Source of the DNA: Chloroflexota bacterium
Lineage (GTDB): Bacteria > Chloroflexota > Limnocylindria > Limnocylindrales > CSP1-4
Reading direction: 5' to 3'
Assembly: GCA_021786265.1 (NCBI GenBank)
Contig: JAJYNP010000226.1
Span: 1 to 64,000, forward strand
Length of the DNA: 64,000 bases
The notes under the pieces were generated by a model. The model made no database searches, had not been told where the DNA came from, and was given only the letters and a program-made list of their open reading frames with translations. Positions 51,205-62,400 of the stretch are shown one piece after another. The stretch's first letter is position 1. Every line of letters begins with the position of its first letter. Position numbers and translations under genes: made by a program.

Positions 51205-53138
51205 GCATGCGCCGGGGTGCCGGGGGCGCCGGGGGGGCGGCGGGCTGGGGGCTGATGCGCTCCTTCCGCCGCGACGAGTCGGTCACCTCCCAGCGACTCT
51301 CGGCGGGCATCCTCCGGCGCATCGCGCGCTTCGCCGAGCCCTACCGGCGGATGCTGGCCGTGTTCCTCGGGCTGATCGTCCTGGACGCGCTGATGAGCGC
51401 CGCGAACCCGCTCATCTACCGGGCCATCATCGACGACGGCATCCTGCCCCACCGGGCCGGCGTCGTGGTCGACCTGGCGCTCCTGCTCGCCGGCCTCGCG
51501 CTGGCCGACGCGGCCCTGTCCCTGTGGCAGCGGTGGATCTCCGCGCGGGTTGGCGAGGGCCTCATCTTCGACATGCGCACGAAGGTGTTCGCCCACTTCC
51601 AGCGCATGCCCATCGCGTTCTTCTCGAGAACCCAGACCGGTGCGCTGGTCAGCCGGCTCAACAACGACGTGCTGGACGCGCAGCAGGCGTTCACCGACAC
51701 GTTCTCGTCGGTGATCGGCAACGTCATCAGCGTGGTGATCACCCTTGCGGCCATGCTGCTGCTGTCCTGGCAGATCACCCTGGTTGCGCTCGCGCTGCTG
51801 CCGCTCATTCTCCTGCCGACTCGCTGGGTGGGCCGGCGGATCCAGGCGATCACGCGGGAGAGCTACAACCTCAACGCCAGGATGATCTCGATGATGACCG
51901 AGCGCTTCAACGTCGCGGGGGCGCTCCTGGTGAAGCTGTTCGGCGAACCGATGCGCGAGATCCGGAGCTTCGAGGAGAAGGCGGGCCGGGTTCGGGACAT
52001 CGGGATCACCCAGGCCATGTACACGCGGGTGTTCATGGCCGCGATCCTGCTCACCGCCGCGCTCGCCACCGCGCTGGTGTACGGCTGGGGCGGCGTGCTT
52101 GCGGCCGGCGGCGCGCTGCAGGTCGGCACGGTGGTCGCGCTGACCGCCTACCTGAACCGGCTGTACGCCCCCTTGACCGCCCTGTCGAACGTGCAGGTCG
52201 ACATCATGACGGCGTTGGTCAGCTTCGACCGCGTCTTCGAGGTGCTCGACCTGGAGCCCATGGTCGCCGAGAAGGCGGAGGCCGTGGCGATCCCGGACGG
52301 CCCGGCCACCATCGAGTTCGACCACGTCGACTTCAGCTACCCGACGGCGGAGGAGGTGTCGCTGGCCTCGCTCGAATCGGTCGCGGTGCTCGACCAGGCA
52401 CCGTCCCAGCAGGTGCTCTTCGACGTGTCGTTCACCGCCCGGCCGGGCCAGCTCGTTGCCCTGGTCGGCCCTTCGGGCGCCGGCAAGACCACCATCAGCC
52501 ACCTCGTTCCGCGGCTCTACGACGTGCGCTCGGGCGCCATCCGCATCAACGGCGTCGACGTGCGGGAGGCCACCCTGGACTCCATCCACCGCGCCGTGGG
52601 CGTGGTCACGCAGGACGCACACCTCTTCCACGACACGATCCGGGCGAACCTGCTGTACGCGAAGCCCGACGCCTCCGACGAGCAACTCTTCGAGGCGCTG
52701 CGGGCGGCGCAGATCCTGTCGCTGGTCGAGTCGCTGCCGGCCGGCATCGAGACCGTGGTGGGCGATCGCGGCTACCGGTTGTCGGGTGGCGAGAAGCAGC
52801 GCGTCGCGATCGCCCGCCTGCTGCTCAAGGCGCCGGACATCGTGGTGCTCGACGAGGCGACGGCCCATCTCGACTCCGAGTCGGAGCTGGCGGTCCAGCT
52901 GGCGCTCCGGACCGCGCTCGCCGGGCGCACCTCGGTCGTGATCGCGCACCGCCTGTCCACGGTACGCAACGCCGACCTGATCCTGGCGATCGCCGGCGGC
53001 CGGATCGTCGAGCGGGGCACGCACGCCGGCCTGCTCGCGGCGGACGGCCTCTACGCCGAGCTGTACCGGACGCAGTTCGCGCGCCAGGCGGAGACGGACA
53101 CGCTCGACGGCTCCGAGCCGATGGCTGCCGCGGGCTGA
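51201..53138 (+). CDS. ABC exporter, fused membrane and ATPase domains
   Basis: A 645-residue half-transporter that works as a dimer. Six membrane helices occupy about residues 35-330. The ATPase domain has Walker A GPSGAGKTT, Q-loop VTQDAHLFHDTIRANL, signature LSGGEKQRVAIARLLL, Walker B IVVLDEATAHLDS and the switch region VIAHRLSTVRNAD. A 25-residue Ser/Leu/Ala segment (VSLASLESVAVLDQ) sits unusually between the first strand FDHVDFSYP and Walker A. GTG at 51201 overlaps the previous stop. Last gene of the MarR-controlled efflux operon. Confidence 0.92.
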   Translation: MSMRRGAGGAGGAAGWGLMRSFRRDESVTSQRLSAGILRRIARFAEPYRRMLAVFLGLIVLDALMSAANPLIYRAIIDDGILPHRAGVVVDLALLLAGLALADAALSLWQRWISARVGEGLIFDMRTKVFAHFQRMPIAFFSRTQTGALVSRLNNDVLDAQQAFTDTFSSVIGNVISVVITLAAMLLLSWQITLVALALLPLILLPTRWVGRRIQAITRESYNLNARMISMMTERFNVAGALLVKLFGEPMREIRSFEEKAGRVRDIGITQAMYTRVFMAAILLTAALATALVYGWGGVLAAGGALQVGTVVALTAYLNRLYAPLTALSNVQVDIMTALVSFDRVFEVLDLEPMVAEKAEAVAIPDGPATIEFDHVDFSYPTAEEVSLASLESVAVLDQAPSQQVLFDVSFTARPGQLVALVGPSGAGKTTISHLVPRLYDVRSGAIRINGVDVREATLDSIHRAVGVVTQDAHLFHDTIRANLLYAKPDASDEQLFEALRAAQILSLVESLPAGIETVVGDRGYRLSGGEKQRVAIARLLLKAPDIVVLDEATAHLDSESELAVQLALRTALAGRTSVVIAHRLSTVRNADLILAIAGGRIVERGTHAGLLAADGLYAELYRTQFARQAETDTLDGSEPMAAAG

Positions 53139-53193
53139 CAGCAGCGGACGTGGGCGCACGGGCGGCCGGCGAGCAGGGCACCGCCCGATCGCC

Positions 53194-53199
53194 TACAGT
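53194..53199 (+). promoter_or_regulatory. -10 element before azlC
   Basis: TACAGT lies nine bases before the first ATG of azlC (53209), with no ribosome binding site between. The transcript would start two or three bases before the start codon. Confidence 0.4.
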
Positions 53200-53208
53200 C
53201 GGCCGCGC

Positions 53209-54090
53209 ATGATGAGCCAGGGATCGTCCGGCGGCGGCGCATCGCCGCGCGCGTGGGCGCGGGGTGACGGGCCCGTGCCGTCCGCGGCACTGCTCTCGAC
53301 CTCGCGCCGCCAGCTGCTGCTGGAGTCGGCGGGCATCGCCATCTCCTCCGGCGGGTTCGGGCTCGTCTACGGGCTTGCGGCGCGGCACGCCGGGTTCAGC
53401 CCCGTCGAGGCGATCGCGATGAGCGTGCTGGTCTTTGCGGGCGCGTCCCAGTTCGCCGCCGTCGGACTCGTCACCGGCGGGCTCGCGTGGCCGGGGATCG
53501 TGCTGCTCACGGCGCTGCTCAACGCACGCCACCTCCTCTACTCCGCCGCACTTGCGCCGTGGTTCAGGAGTCGATCCGCGGCACGCCGCGCCTCGATGGC
53601 GTACGTCCTCACCGACGAGTCGTTCGCGCTCTCGATCGCGCACTTCCAGCGTCTCGGGCACGTGGACGAGCCTGGGTACTGGATCGGCGCGATCACCTCG
53701 ACCTACATCCCGTGGAACGTCATGACCGCCGTCGGGGCCCTGCTGGGGGGCCAGATCGCGGATCCGAGCCGGCTCGGACTGGACGTGGTCTTCCCGGCGG
53801 CGATGGCGGGGTTGGCCGTGGGGCTGGTCACCGCGCGCCGCGAGCTGGTGGCGGCGGTCGTGGGTGCGGGCGTGGCGGTGCCGCTCGGCCTGGCCATCGG
53901 GCCGGCCGCGGGGATCGTCGCCGGAGGCCTGCTCGGCCCGCTGGCCGGCATGGCGGTCCCGCCGCTGCCCCGCCGGGGGTCGGCCTGGCCGGCCGGCGCG
54001 GACGCGCCGGCCGACGCGTCCCGCGAGGCCCGGCTGCTGGCCGATGCGGAGGCCGCGGTCGGGCCGGATGACGAGGCCGGACTGCCGTGA
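53209..54090 (+). CDS. azlC: AzlC family branched-chain amino acid exporter, large subunit
   Basis: A 293-residue membrane protein. The AzlC core starts at GIAISSGGFGLVYGLAARHAG and includes VFAGASQFAAVGL, LLNARHLLYSAALAPW and the Asp in YVLTDESFALS; about seven membrane segments follow the family pattern. A 35-residue polar lead and a 50-residue Pro/Ala/Asp-rich tail are extra. It pairs with the small subunit AzlD, whose gene overlaps by four bases. Known members export branched-chain amino acids or related compounds, which fits a genome with leucine breakdown genes. Confidence 0.92.
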   Translation: MMSQGSSGGGASPRAWARGDGPVPSAALLSTSRRQLLLESAGIAISSGGFGLVYGLAARHAGFSPVEAIAMSVLVFAGASQFAAVGLVTGGLAWPGIVLLTALLNARHLLYSAALAPWFRSRSAARRASMAYVLTDESFALSIAHFQRLGHVDEPGYWIGAITSTYIPWNVMTAVGALLGGQIADPSRLGLDVVFPAAMAGLAVGLVTARRELVAAVVGAGVAVPLGLAIGPAAGIVAGGLLGPLAGMAVPPLPRRGSAWPAGADAPADASREARLLADAEAAVGPDDEAGLP

Positions 54091-54416
54091 GCCTCGGACT
54101 GGTGGTCCTCGCCGCCCTGATGGGCGCCGTGACGTACCCCTCCAGGGCCGTGCCGCTGCTGGCGCCCGGAATCGAGCGCCTGCCCTCCGGAGTCCGGCTG
54201 TATCTCCGGCTCGTCGGGCCCGCGGTGCTCGCGGCCCTGGCCGCGGCCAACGTGATGGTGGTGTCGGTCGCGGGCCGGTCGTCGTTTCACGTGGGGGTCG
54301 AGTGGCTCGCGGTCGCCGCGTCGATCGTGCTCGTCGCGTGGCGGCGGAACCTGTTCCTGGGGCTGCTGATCGGGGTGACCCTGGTGGTGGTGGCGCGGGC
54401 GACCGGCCTGGCCTGA
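54087..54416 (+). CDS. azlD: AzlD family small subunit
   Basis: A 109-residue membrane protein with four helices. GAVTYPSRAVPLL and LRLVGPAVLAALAAANVM are the family signatures. GTG at 54087 overlaps the azlC stop (GTGA). It completes the AzlCD exporter. Confidence 0.9.
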   Translation: MSLGLVVLAALMGAVTYPSRAVPLLAPGIERLPSGVRLYLRLVGPAVLAALAAANVMVVSVAGRSSFHVGVEWLAVAASIVLVAWRRNLFLGLLIGVTLVVVARATGLA

Positions 54417-54438
54417 CCCAGCCCCGCGAGGGCAGGAG

Positions 54439-55143
54439 CTACTCGGGCAGCGTCAGGATGTAGCCGGTGAAGTCCTTGACCAGCGGCCCCGGGTTGAGTT
54501 CGGGCGGCAGGTCGGGAAGCCGGACCTCCTCGTCGTCCGACAGCGCGATCCAGTCGATCAGTTCCCGGTTGACGATCAGGGTTCCCACGCGACCGCGCTG
54601 GCGCTCGTTCGCAGATGCGTATTCGATCCAGGCCTCGGTGATCGGGACCATCGGCTTCCGGCGGCGGACGTTCAGGATCGGATCGGCGCCCGGCAGGGAG
54701 TGCACGTACCCGTGGACCGTGTAGGGGCCGGTCTGCATCGTGACGGGGAACGAGCGGACACGGGCACGCCGCCCGGAGTTGCCCCGCGGTCCAGCGGCGC
54801 GCACGGCCAGCAGCTCGTCGCGATACACCGTCATCTCCCCGACCTCGATCGCCCGCCCGTCCTCCAGCCCGATCGCCATGGCGTCCACGAGCACGTAGGC
54901 CTCGTGGGCGTTCAGCGTGTCGGTGAGCCGGTCGGCGTCGAGCCGGAGGAAGCCGAAGACGCGGCAGTCCTCCGCGTAACCGGCGAACTCGATCTCGGGG
55001 CGATCGGGCGCCGGCTCGGCAACCTCCTCGGGGACGAGGCTCCCCGCCGAGGACCTGGCCATGGCCCCCCACAGGCGCTGCCAGAGCGCACGAACCCCGG
55101 TGCCGTTCGCGCTCCTGCGGACCGTCGCGTCTCCCGGGGACAT
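54439..55143 (-). CDS. Conserved-looking protein of unknown function
   Basis: A 234-residue soluble protein. After an Ala/Arg-rich lead of 60 residues there is a regular beta-rich part: GYAEDCRVFGFLRLDADRL, AYVLVDAMAIGLEDG, RSFPVTMQTGPYTVHGYVHS, then ITEAWIEYAS and VGTLIVNRELIDWIA. This looks like two related small beta domains, possibly ligand-binding. No family could be named. It is 32 bases downstream of the GGDEF/HD-GYP gene and may be co-transcribed with it, which would suggest a link to c-di-GMP signalling. Confidence 0.6.
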   Translation of the reverse strand: MSPGDATVRRSANGTGVRALWQRLWGAMARSSAGSLVPEEVAEPAPDRPEIEFAGYAEDCRVFGFLRLDADRLTDTLNAHEAYVLVDAMAIGLEDGRAIEVGEMTVYRDELLAVRAAGPRGNSGRRARVRSFPVTMQTGPYTVHGYVHSLPGADPILNVRRRKPMVPITEAWIEYASANERQRGRVGTLIVNRELIDWIALSDDEEVRLPDLPPELNPGPLVKDFTGYILTLPE

Positions 55144-55175
55144 CGCACCCGCCTTCCCCGCGACCTGCCCCCCGC

Positions 55176-56711
<1,536 letters not shown>

Positions 56712-56717
56712 GCCGGC

Positions 56718-56723
56718 ACCGTA
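56718..56723 (-). promoter_or_regulatory. -10 element for leaderless transcription of the GGDEF/HD-GYP gene
   Basis: TACGGT on the minus strand, six bases before the ATG at 56711, with no ribosome binding site. Confidence 0.5.
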
Positions 56724-56923
56724 CGCCCTGGCCTTGCTCGCCAGTACCCTTCCGAAGGTACCGCCCGCTCCCCTCCTTCCGAGCCATGCGACCTTGCAGT
56801 CCAGTTTGCGTGGTTGCCCGTGTCGCTTTCTTCACCGGGCTGCTCACATCCGCTGAACACTGGCCCGCGAAGATAGGGATGACCGGGCGGGACGGAGGGT
56901 CCGGCCCGAAGGAGTGCAACGCG

Positions 56924-57133
56924 ATGCCTGACCTGGATCAAGCGCTCGGCGATCTCAAGCGAACCACCCGCGCAGCGATGCGCCGGCGGCGGCTCGCCAG
57001 CCCCGGCACCGAGGCCTGGCGGCAGGCGGACGAGATGGTCCACGAGCTGGCGGCCGTGATGGGCGAGCTGAGGGCGCTGCTCGAGCGCCGCCAGGGGCGC
57101 CGGCTCCAGCCCGTGCGCGTGCGCATCCGCTGA
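56924..57133 (+). CDS. Small basic helical protein
   Basis: A 69-residue soluble protein. AAGGAG nine bases before the ATG gives good support. The chain is almost all helix-forming: DQALGDLKRTTRAAMRRRR, then a Pro/Gly break, then ADEMVHELAAVMGELRALLE and a basic tail. It resembles a short coiled-coil or nucleic-acid-binding peptide. No family recognised. Its stop lies inside the first copy of a 17-base tandem repeat. Confidence 0.6.
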   Translation: MPDLDQALGDLKRTTRAAMRRRRLASPGTEAWRQADEMVHELAAVMGELRALLERRQGRRLQPVRVRIR

Positions 57134-57162
57134 CGCCGACCGGCCGCTGACGCCGACCGGCC
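57129..57162. repeat. 17-base tandem duplication over a stop codon
   Basis: GCTGACGCCGACCGGCC occurs twice in a row (57129-57145 and 57146-57162). The TGA in the first copy ends the small helical protein gene; the second copy repeats that stop in another position. Confidence 0.8.
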
Positions 57163-57450
57163 GGCGGGAAACCGCGGGCTACCCTCCGGCGTACCCCGCC
57201 CCAGGCCCACCTCCGGAGAGGGTGGGGACCTCGGGGGGACGCAGATGAGGATCTCCGCCATGTGGGCCCGGCGCGCGGCCCGATGGCAGCACGCAGGCCG
57301 GGCAGACGAACGGGCTGGGGATCCAGGGGTGCGGTACGAGCCGGGATGGGCGACCGGCGACCGAGATCGTCAGGCGGCGGTGGCTCCCGGGCGCGGATCC
57401 GTGTAGAGTTCGGGCCATCCCCGCCCGAGACCACCCGCGAGGAACTCCCC
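57134..57450. other. Intergenic stretch with only weak coding signals
   Basis: 317 bases without a supported gene. They hold the tandem repeat, an ATG at 57245 that follows a G-run and could encode about 53 residues, an opposing frame of 79 codons (57179-57418), and TAGAGT at 57404-57409 that may be a -10 box for the aminotransferase. None of the frames looks convincing. Confidence 0.3.
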
Positions 57451-58656
57451 ATGTCCCTGCCCATCCGCTCTCTCACACCGGCCCCCCCGGATCCGATCCT
57501 CGGGCTCACCGAGGCATTTCGCGCCGACCCGCGGCCCGGCAAGGTCAACCTGGCCGTGGGGGTCTATGTCGACGGCGCGGGGGCCACCCCGGTCATCCCG
57601 TCGGTGCTGGAGGCCGAGCGCCGGCTGCTCGAGCGCGCGGGGTCCAAGGGCTACCTCCCGATCGACGGTCGCCCGTCCTACCGGAGCGCGGTGCGCGATC
57701 TGGTCTTCGGCGCCTCGCATGAGATCGTGACGTCCCGCAGGTCGGTCACCGCACAGACCCCGGGTGGCACAGGTGCCCTGCGCGTGGCGGCGGACTTCCT
57801 GCTCCAGACCGGGTCGAACCGCGTCGCCTGGTTGAGCGAGCCCACCTGGCCGAACCACCCGCAGCTCTTCTCGCTCGCCGGGTTCCAGGTCCGCGGGTAC
57901 CCGTACCTGGACGCGACCGGGCGGCGGCTGGACGTGGACGGCCTGCTGGGCGCGCTGCGGTCGGCGTCCCGCGGCGACGTGGTGGTGCTGCACGGCTCGT
58001 GCCACAACCCCTCCGGCGTCGATCCCGACGCCGCGACCTGGCGGGCCATCGCGGACGTGATCGTGGAGCGCGACCTGGTGCCGATCGTCGACTTCGCCTA
58101 CCAGGGGTTCGGGCACGGCCTGCGCGAGGACGCGGACTGGATCGAGGGGCTCGCGCAGCCCGGCCTGGAGTTCCTCGTCGCCTCGAGCTTCTCGAAGAAC
58201 TTCGCCCTCTACAACGAGCGCGTCGGCGCGCTCACGCTGGTGGCGGCCGACGAGGGACGGGCCGCCGCGGCCCTGAGCCATCTCAAGATCGCGATCCGCG
58301 CGAACTACTCCAACCCGCCGTCCCACGGTGCGGACATCGTCGAGACCATTCTCTGCGACGCCGGGCTGCGGGCACAGTGGGAGGCGGAGCTGGCGGGGAT
58401 GCGCGGGCGGATCCGCGGGAACCGGGCAGCGCTCGTCGACGCGCTCTCGTCCGCCGGCGTGGCCGGCGACTGGGAACCGCTGCGGAACCAGCGCGGCATG
58501 TTCGCGCTGCTCGGGCTGGCGAGCGAGCAGGTCGCCCGGCTGCGCGACGAGTTCGCGATCTACGCGGTGGGACGCGGCCGGATCAACGTGGCCGGCCTGA
58601 CCGACACGTCCCTTCCCGTGGTGGTATCGGCGCTCCGGTCCGTGCTGCAGGCCTGA
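57451..58656 (+). CDS. Aspartate/aromatic aminotransferase (AspC/TyrB type)
   Basis: A 401-residue class I PLP enzyme of the Ib subgroup. Seen are KVNLAVGVYVDGAG, TPGGTGALRVAADFL, PTWPNHPQLF, HNPSGVDPDAATW, DFAYQGFGHG and SSFSKNFALYNERVGAL, with Lys249 as the Schiff-base lysine. RINVAGL near the end carries the Arg that binds the substrate carboxylate. It moves amino groups between aspartate or aromatic amino acids and 2-oxoglutarate. AGGA stands seven bases before the ATG; the frame extends earlier without similarity. Confidence 0.93.
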   Translation: MSLPIRSLTPAPPDPILGLTEAFRADPRPGKVNLAVGVYVDGAGATPVIPSVLEAERRLLERAGSKGYLPIDGRPSYRSAVRDLVFGASHEIVTSRRSVTAQTPGGTGALRVAADFLLQTGSNRVAWLSEPTWPNHPQLFSLAGFQVRGYPYLDATGRRLDVDGLLGALRSASRGDVVVLHGSCHNPSGVDPDAATWRAIADVIVERDLVPIVDFAYQGFGHGLREDADWIEGLAQPGLEFLVASSFSKNFALYNERVGALTLVAADEGRAAAALSHLKIAIRANYSNPPSHGADIVETILCDAGLRAQWEAELAGMRGRIRGNRAALVDALSSAGVAGDWEPLRNQRGMFALLGLASEQVARLRDEFAIYAVGRGRINVAGLTDTSLPVVVSALRSVLQA

Positions 58657-58769
58657 CCGGATCGGTTCCCGGTGCATCCTCCCTACCCTGTCGAGTAGAT
58701 CCCTTCCGGGTGTTGGTCACCGCTATACCTGCCACCCGGCCGCTGGCCGGCAGCGCCGGAGCTCCGATC

Positions 58770-59318
58770 ATGTGCACCATGCTCGAAGCGCAGTCCCTCA
58801 GCCTCGTTCCGCCGGCGACCGTCCATCTTCGGCTCGCCCAGCGGATCGCGGCCCGCGACCCGGGCGGGGAGGCTGCGGTCATGGGAGCGGCGGAGCTGCC
58901 GTGGCTCGGCGACGCGGTCGACCGCGCGACGGCCGGCTGCGACGTCCCGGCGGACGTGCGCCGGTTCCAGGTCGACCTGGGGCTGCCGGCGAGTTCCGGC
59001 GGCTCTCGGCTGGTGTTCCGCAAGGCGGCCTACGTCGACCTGGGCCGGGTCGAGCCCGTCCCCGACGGCTGGCGACTGTCGATCGGCTGGAGGGCCGCGT
59101 CCCTCGCGCCCCTCTTCCCGGTGTTCGCCGGCCAGCTGACCCGTACCGCCGACGCGGTCGTCCTGGAGGGCGAGTACGCGCCGCCCGGGGGCGAGCTCGG
59201 GGTGGCGGTCGACCGCGCGCTCCTCAACATCGCCGCCCGCAGGACCGCGGTCTGGGTGCTCCGCCTGATCGCCGACGCGCTCGACGGGAAAACGTCGCAC
59301 ACCGCCCCGCTCGACTGA
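58770..59318 (+). CDS. Hypothetical protein, perhaps SRPBCC-like
   Basis: A 182-residue soluble protein. The pattern DLGLPASSGGSRLVFRKAAYVDLG, then GWRLSIGWRAASLAPLFPVF and VVLEGEYAPPGG, followed by a long C-terminal helix, is like proteins of the SRPBCC ligand-binding fold, but this is only a resemblance. ATG at 58770 is chosen; a second ATG is four codons later. It lies between the aminotransferase and kgd and ends 83 bases before the latter. No clear role. Confidence 0.55.
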   Translation: MCTMLEAQSLSLVPPATVHLRLAQRIAARDPGGEAAVMGAAELPWLGDAVDRATAGCDVPADVRRFQVDLGLPASSGGSRLVFRKAAYVDLGRVEPVPDGWRLSIGWRAASLAPLFPVFAGQLTRTADAVVLEGEYAPPGGELGVAVDRALLNIAARRTAVWVLRLIADALDGKTSHTAPLD

Positions 59319-59401
59319 GAGCCCGCCTCGAGAAACAGGTCCGCCGGGTGGATGCGTTTCGGCGCGTTCTCCGAGATGCCGCTACGCTCGACCGCTCAAC
59401 C

Positions 59402-62400
59402 ATGAGTACGCCTGTGCCCGACCAGTCCCGACGGCAGCCCCGAGACGTGGAGCACGTGGTTCCGATCCAGGGGACCGGTGCCCGCCTCGTGGCCAACATG
59501 GCCGCGAGCCTCTCCGTGCCGACTGCCACCTCGTTCCGCGAGATCGCGGTCGCCGTGCTGGAGTCGGAGCGACGCCGGCTGAACGACGCGATCGCGCCCC
59601 GAAGGCTGTCGTACACGCACCTGGTCGCCTACGCGGTCGCGCAGGCGACGGCGAGCCACCCGGCCATGGCCTCCTGCTACCGGGAGATCGATGGGCGGCC
59701 CCATCGCGTCGACCCCGGCGACATCGGCCTGGGGATCGCGGTGGACGTCGAGGGGCGGGACGGGTCCCGGTTCCTGGTCGTCCCCGTGGTCTACGGCGCC
59801 GCCGACCTCGACTTCGCCGAGTTCGCGGCTGCATACGACGACCTGGTCGGTCGCGCGCGGGCGGGCCGGCTCACGGCGGACGACCTGGTGGGCGGGACGA
59901 TCACCCTCACGAACCCGGGCACGCTCGGGACCAGCGCGTCGGTTCCCCGCCTGATGGCCGGCCAGGGCACGATCGTCGCCACCGGCGGGATCAGGCGGGT
60001 GGCCGGCGAACCCGTGATGACAGTGAGCAGCACGTACGACCACCGGGTGATCCAGGGCGCCGAGTCGGGGCGGTTCCTGCGCACGCTCGACGAGCTGCTG
60101 CAGGGTGCCGACGAGTTCTACGGCCACGTGGCGAGTTGCCTGGGCGTGGGAGACGCGGCCGAACGGAGCGAGCCGGCCACCCCGAGCGCGACGCCACCGG
60201 CCTCCCTGCTCGCCGACGTGGCCTCGGCCATGGCCCTCGTCCGTTCATACCGGCACTTCGGCCACAGGGCGGCCAGGCTCGATCCCCTCGGCTCGGAGCC
60301 GCCCGGTGACCCCTCCCTCGACCCGGCGACGTGGGGGCTGACGCCGGACGCGCTCGCGCGCATCCCCGCCGCCGTGCTGCGGGTGCACGTCCCCGGCGAG
60401 ACGCTGGCGGACGTCCTGCCGGAGCTGCAGCGCACCTACTGCGGAACGAGCGCCTTCGAAGTGGAGCACCTGGACAGCCACGAGGAACGCACCTGGCTGC
60501 GCCGCGCCATCGAATCGGGCGACTATCGCACTCCGCCCTCCGCCGAGGAGCGGCGGTGGGTGCTCGAGCGGCTGACCCGCGTGGAGGCATTCGAGCGCTT
60601 CCTGCAGCGGGCCTACCTCGGCCAGAAGCGATTCTCGATCGAGGGGCTCGACGTGCTCGTGCCGATGCTGGACGAGCTGATCGAGCTGGCAGCGAAGGCC
60701 GGCACCGGGTCGCTGGAGATCGGCATGGCGCACCGCGGGCGCCTGAACGTGCTCGCCCACGTCGTCGGGGTCCCGTACGCGGACATCCTCGGCGAGTTCG
60801 AGCGGGGTCATCCGGCGGCCGAGGAAGAGCCGGCAGCCGAGGGCGAGACGAGCGACGTCAAGTACCACCGTGGCGCCAGCGGCGTGTACCATGCCGCCGC
60901 CGGCGACGTCCGCGTGGCCGTGTCGCCCAACCCCAGCCACCTCGAGGCGATCGATCCCGTCGTCGAGGGGAGGGCGCGCGCGGAACAGACCGACAGGAGC
61001 CGGCCCGACGCACCGCGCGACACGAGCAGCGCCCTCCCGGTGCTGATCCACGGTGATGCCGCGATCGCCGGCCAGGGCGTGGTGGCCGAGACGTTCAATC
61101 TCGCCCGCCTCCGGGGCTACACCACGGGCGGCACCATCCACCTGGTCGCCAACAACCAGCTCGGGTTCACCGTCGACCCCCGGGACGGCCGGTCCACCGA
61201 TTACGCCAGCGACGTCGCGAAGGGCTTCGACGTGCCGATCGTGCATGTCAACGGCGACGACCCGGAAGCGTGCCTGGCGGCCATCCGGCTCGCGGTCGCC
61301 TACCGCGAGCTCTTCCACGGCGACTTCCTGATCGACGTGGTCGGGTACCGGCGCCACGGGCACAACGAGGAGGACGAGCCCGCGTACACGCAGCCGCGGA
61401 TGTACGAGCGGGTCGCGGTCCAGCCCACCGTGCGCGAGCTCTACCTCCGGCGGCTCATGTCGGAGGGCGTCATCGAGGAGGACATGGCGCGCGGGGTGCT
61501 CGAGGCCGCCGAGCGCCGGCTCGCGGAGATCCAGGACGCCCTGTCACGGCAGGCCGAAGTCCCCCAGCCCGGCGCGGCCGAGGCGATCCTCCCCGGCGAC
61601 ACGGGCGGACCCCCGGAGCCCCGCGTCGGCGTTCCCCTGGACGAGCTGCGCACGATCAACGAGCAGCTGCTGACCTGGCCCCCGGGCTTCACGGTGCACC
61701 CCAAGCTGCTCCGCCAGCTCGACCGGCGGCACGCGGCGCTGGCGGACGGCGGCCGCATCGCGTGGGCCCACGCCGAGGCCCTCGCGTTCGTGTCGCTGCT
61801 GCTGGAGGGCGTGCCGATCCGCCTCACCGGGCAGGACACGGAACGGGGCACCTTCAGCCAGCGCCACCTCGTGCTCCACGATGCGAACAGCGGGACCCGG
61901 TACGTCCCGATCCAGCAGCTGGAGGGCGTCAGGGCCCCCTTCGAGCTCCACGATTCGCCGCTGTCCGAGTACGCGTGCCTGGGGTTCGAGTACGGCTACG
62001 CGGCCCAGGCGCCGGACGCCCTGGTGATCTGGGAGGCGCAGTACGGCGATTTCGCCAACGCGGCCGAGGTGATCGTCGATCAGTTCATCATCGCCGGCCT
62101 CGCCAAGTGGGGCCTGACGTCCCGCCTGACGATGCTCCTGCCGCACGGGTACGAGGGCCAGGGGCCGGAACATTCCAGCGCCCGCCTGGAGCGGTACCTC
62201 GCGCTCGGCGCCGAGGGGAACATCCGGGTGGCGAACTGCACGACACCGGCGCAGTACTTCCACCTCCTGCGCGACCAGGCACTGCGGTCGACCCCGCGCC
62301 CGCTGGTCCTGATGACCCCGAAGGGACTGCTCCGCCTCCCTGCGGCGACGTCGAGCCCGGAGGAGCTGACGGCCGGTGGGTTCCGGCCGGTCATCGACGA

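Noticed and set aside
57179..57418. 79-codon minus-strand frame and 53-codon plus-strand frame in the gap before the aminotransferase
   Set aside because: They compete on opposite strands, have GC-driven composition and no convincing start or similarity.
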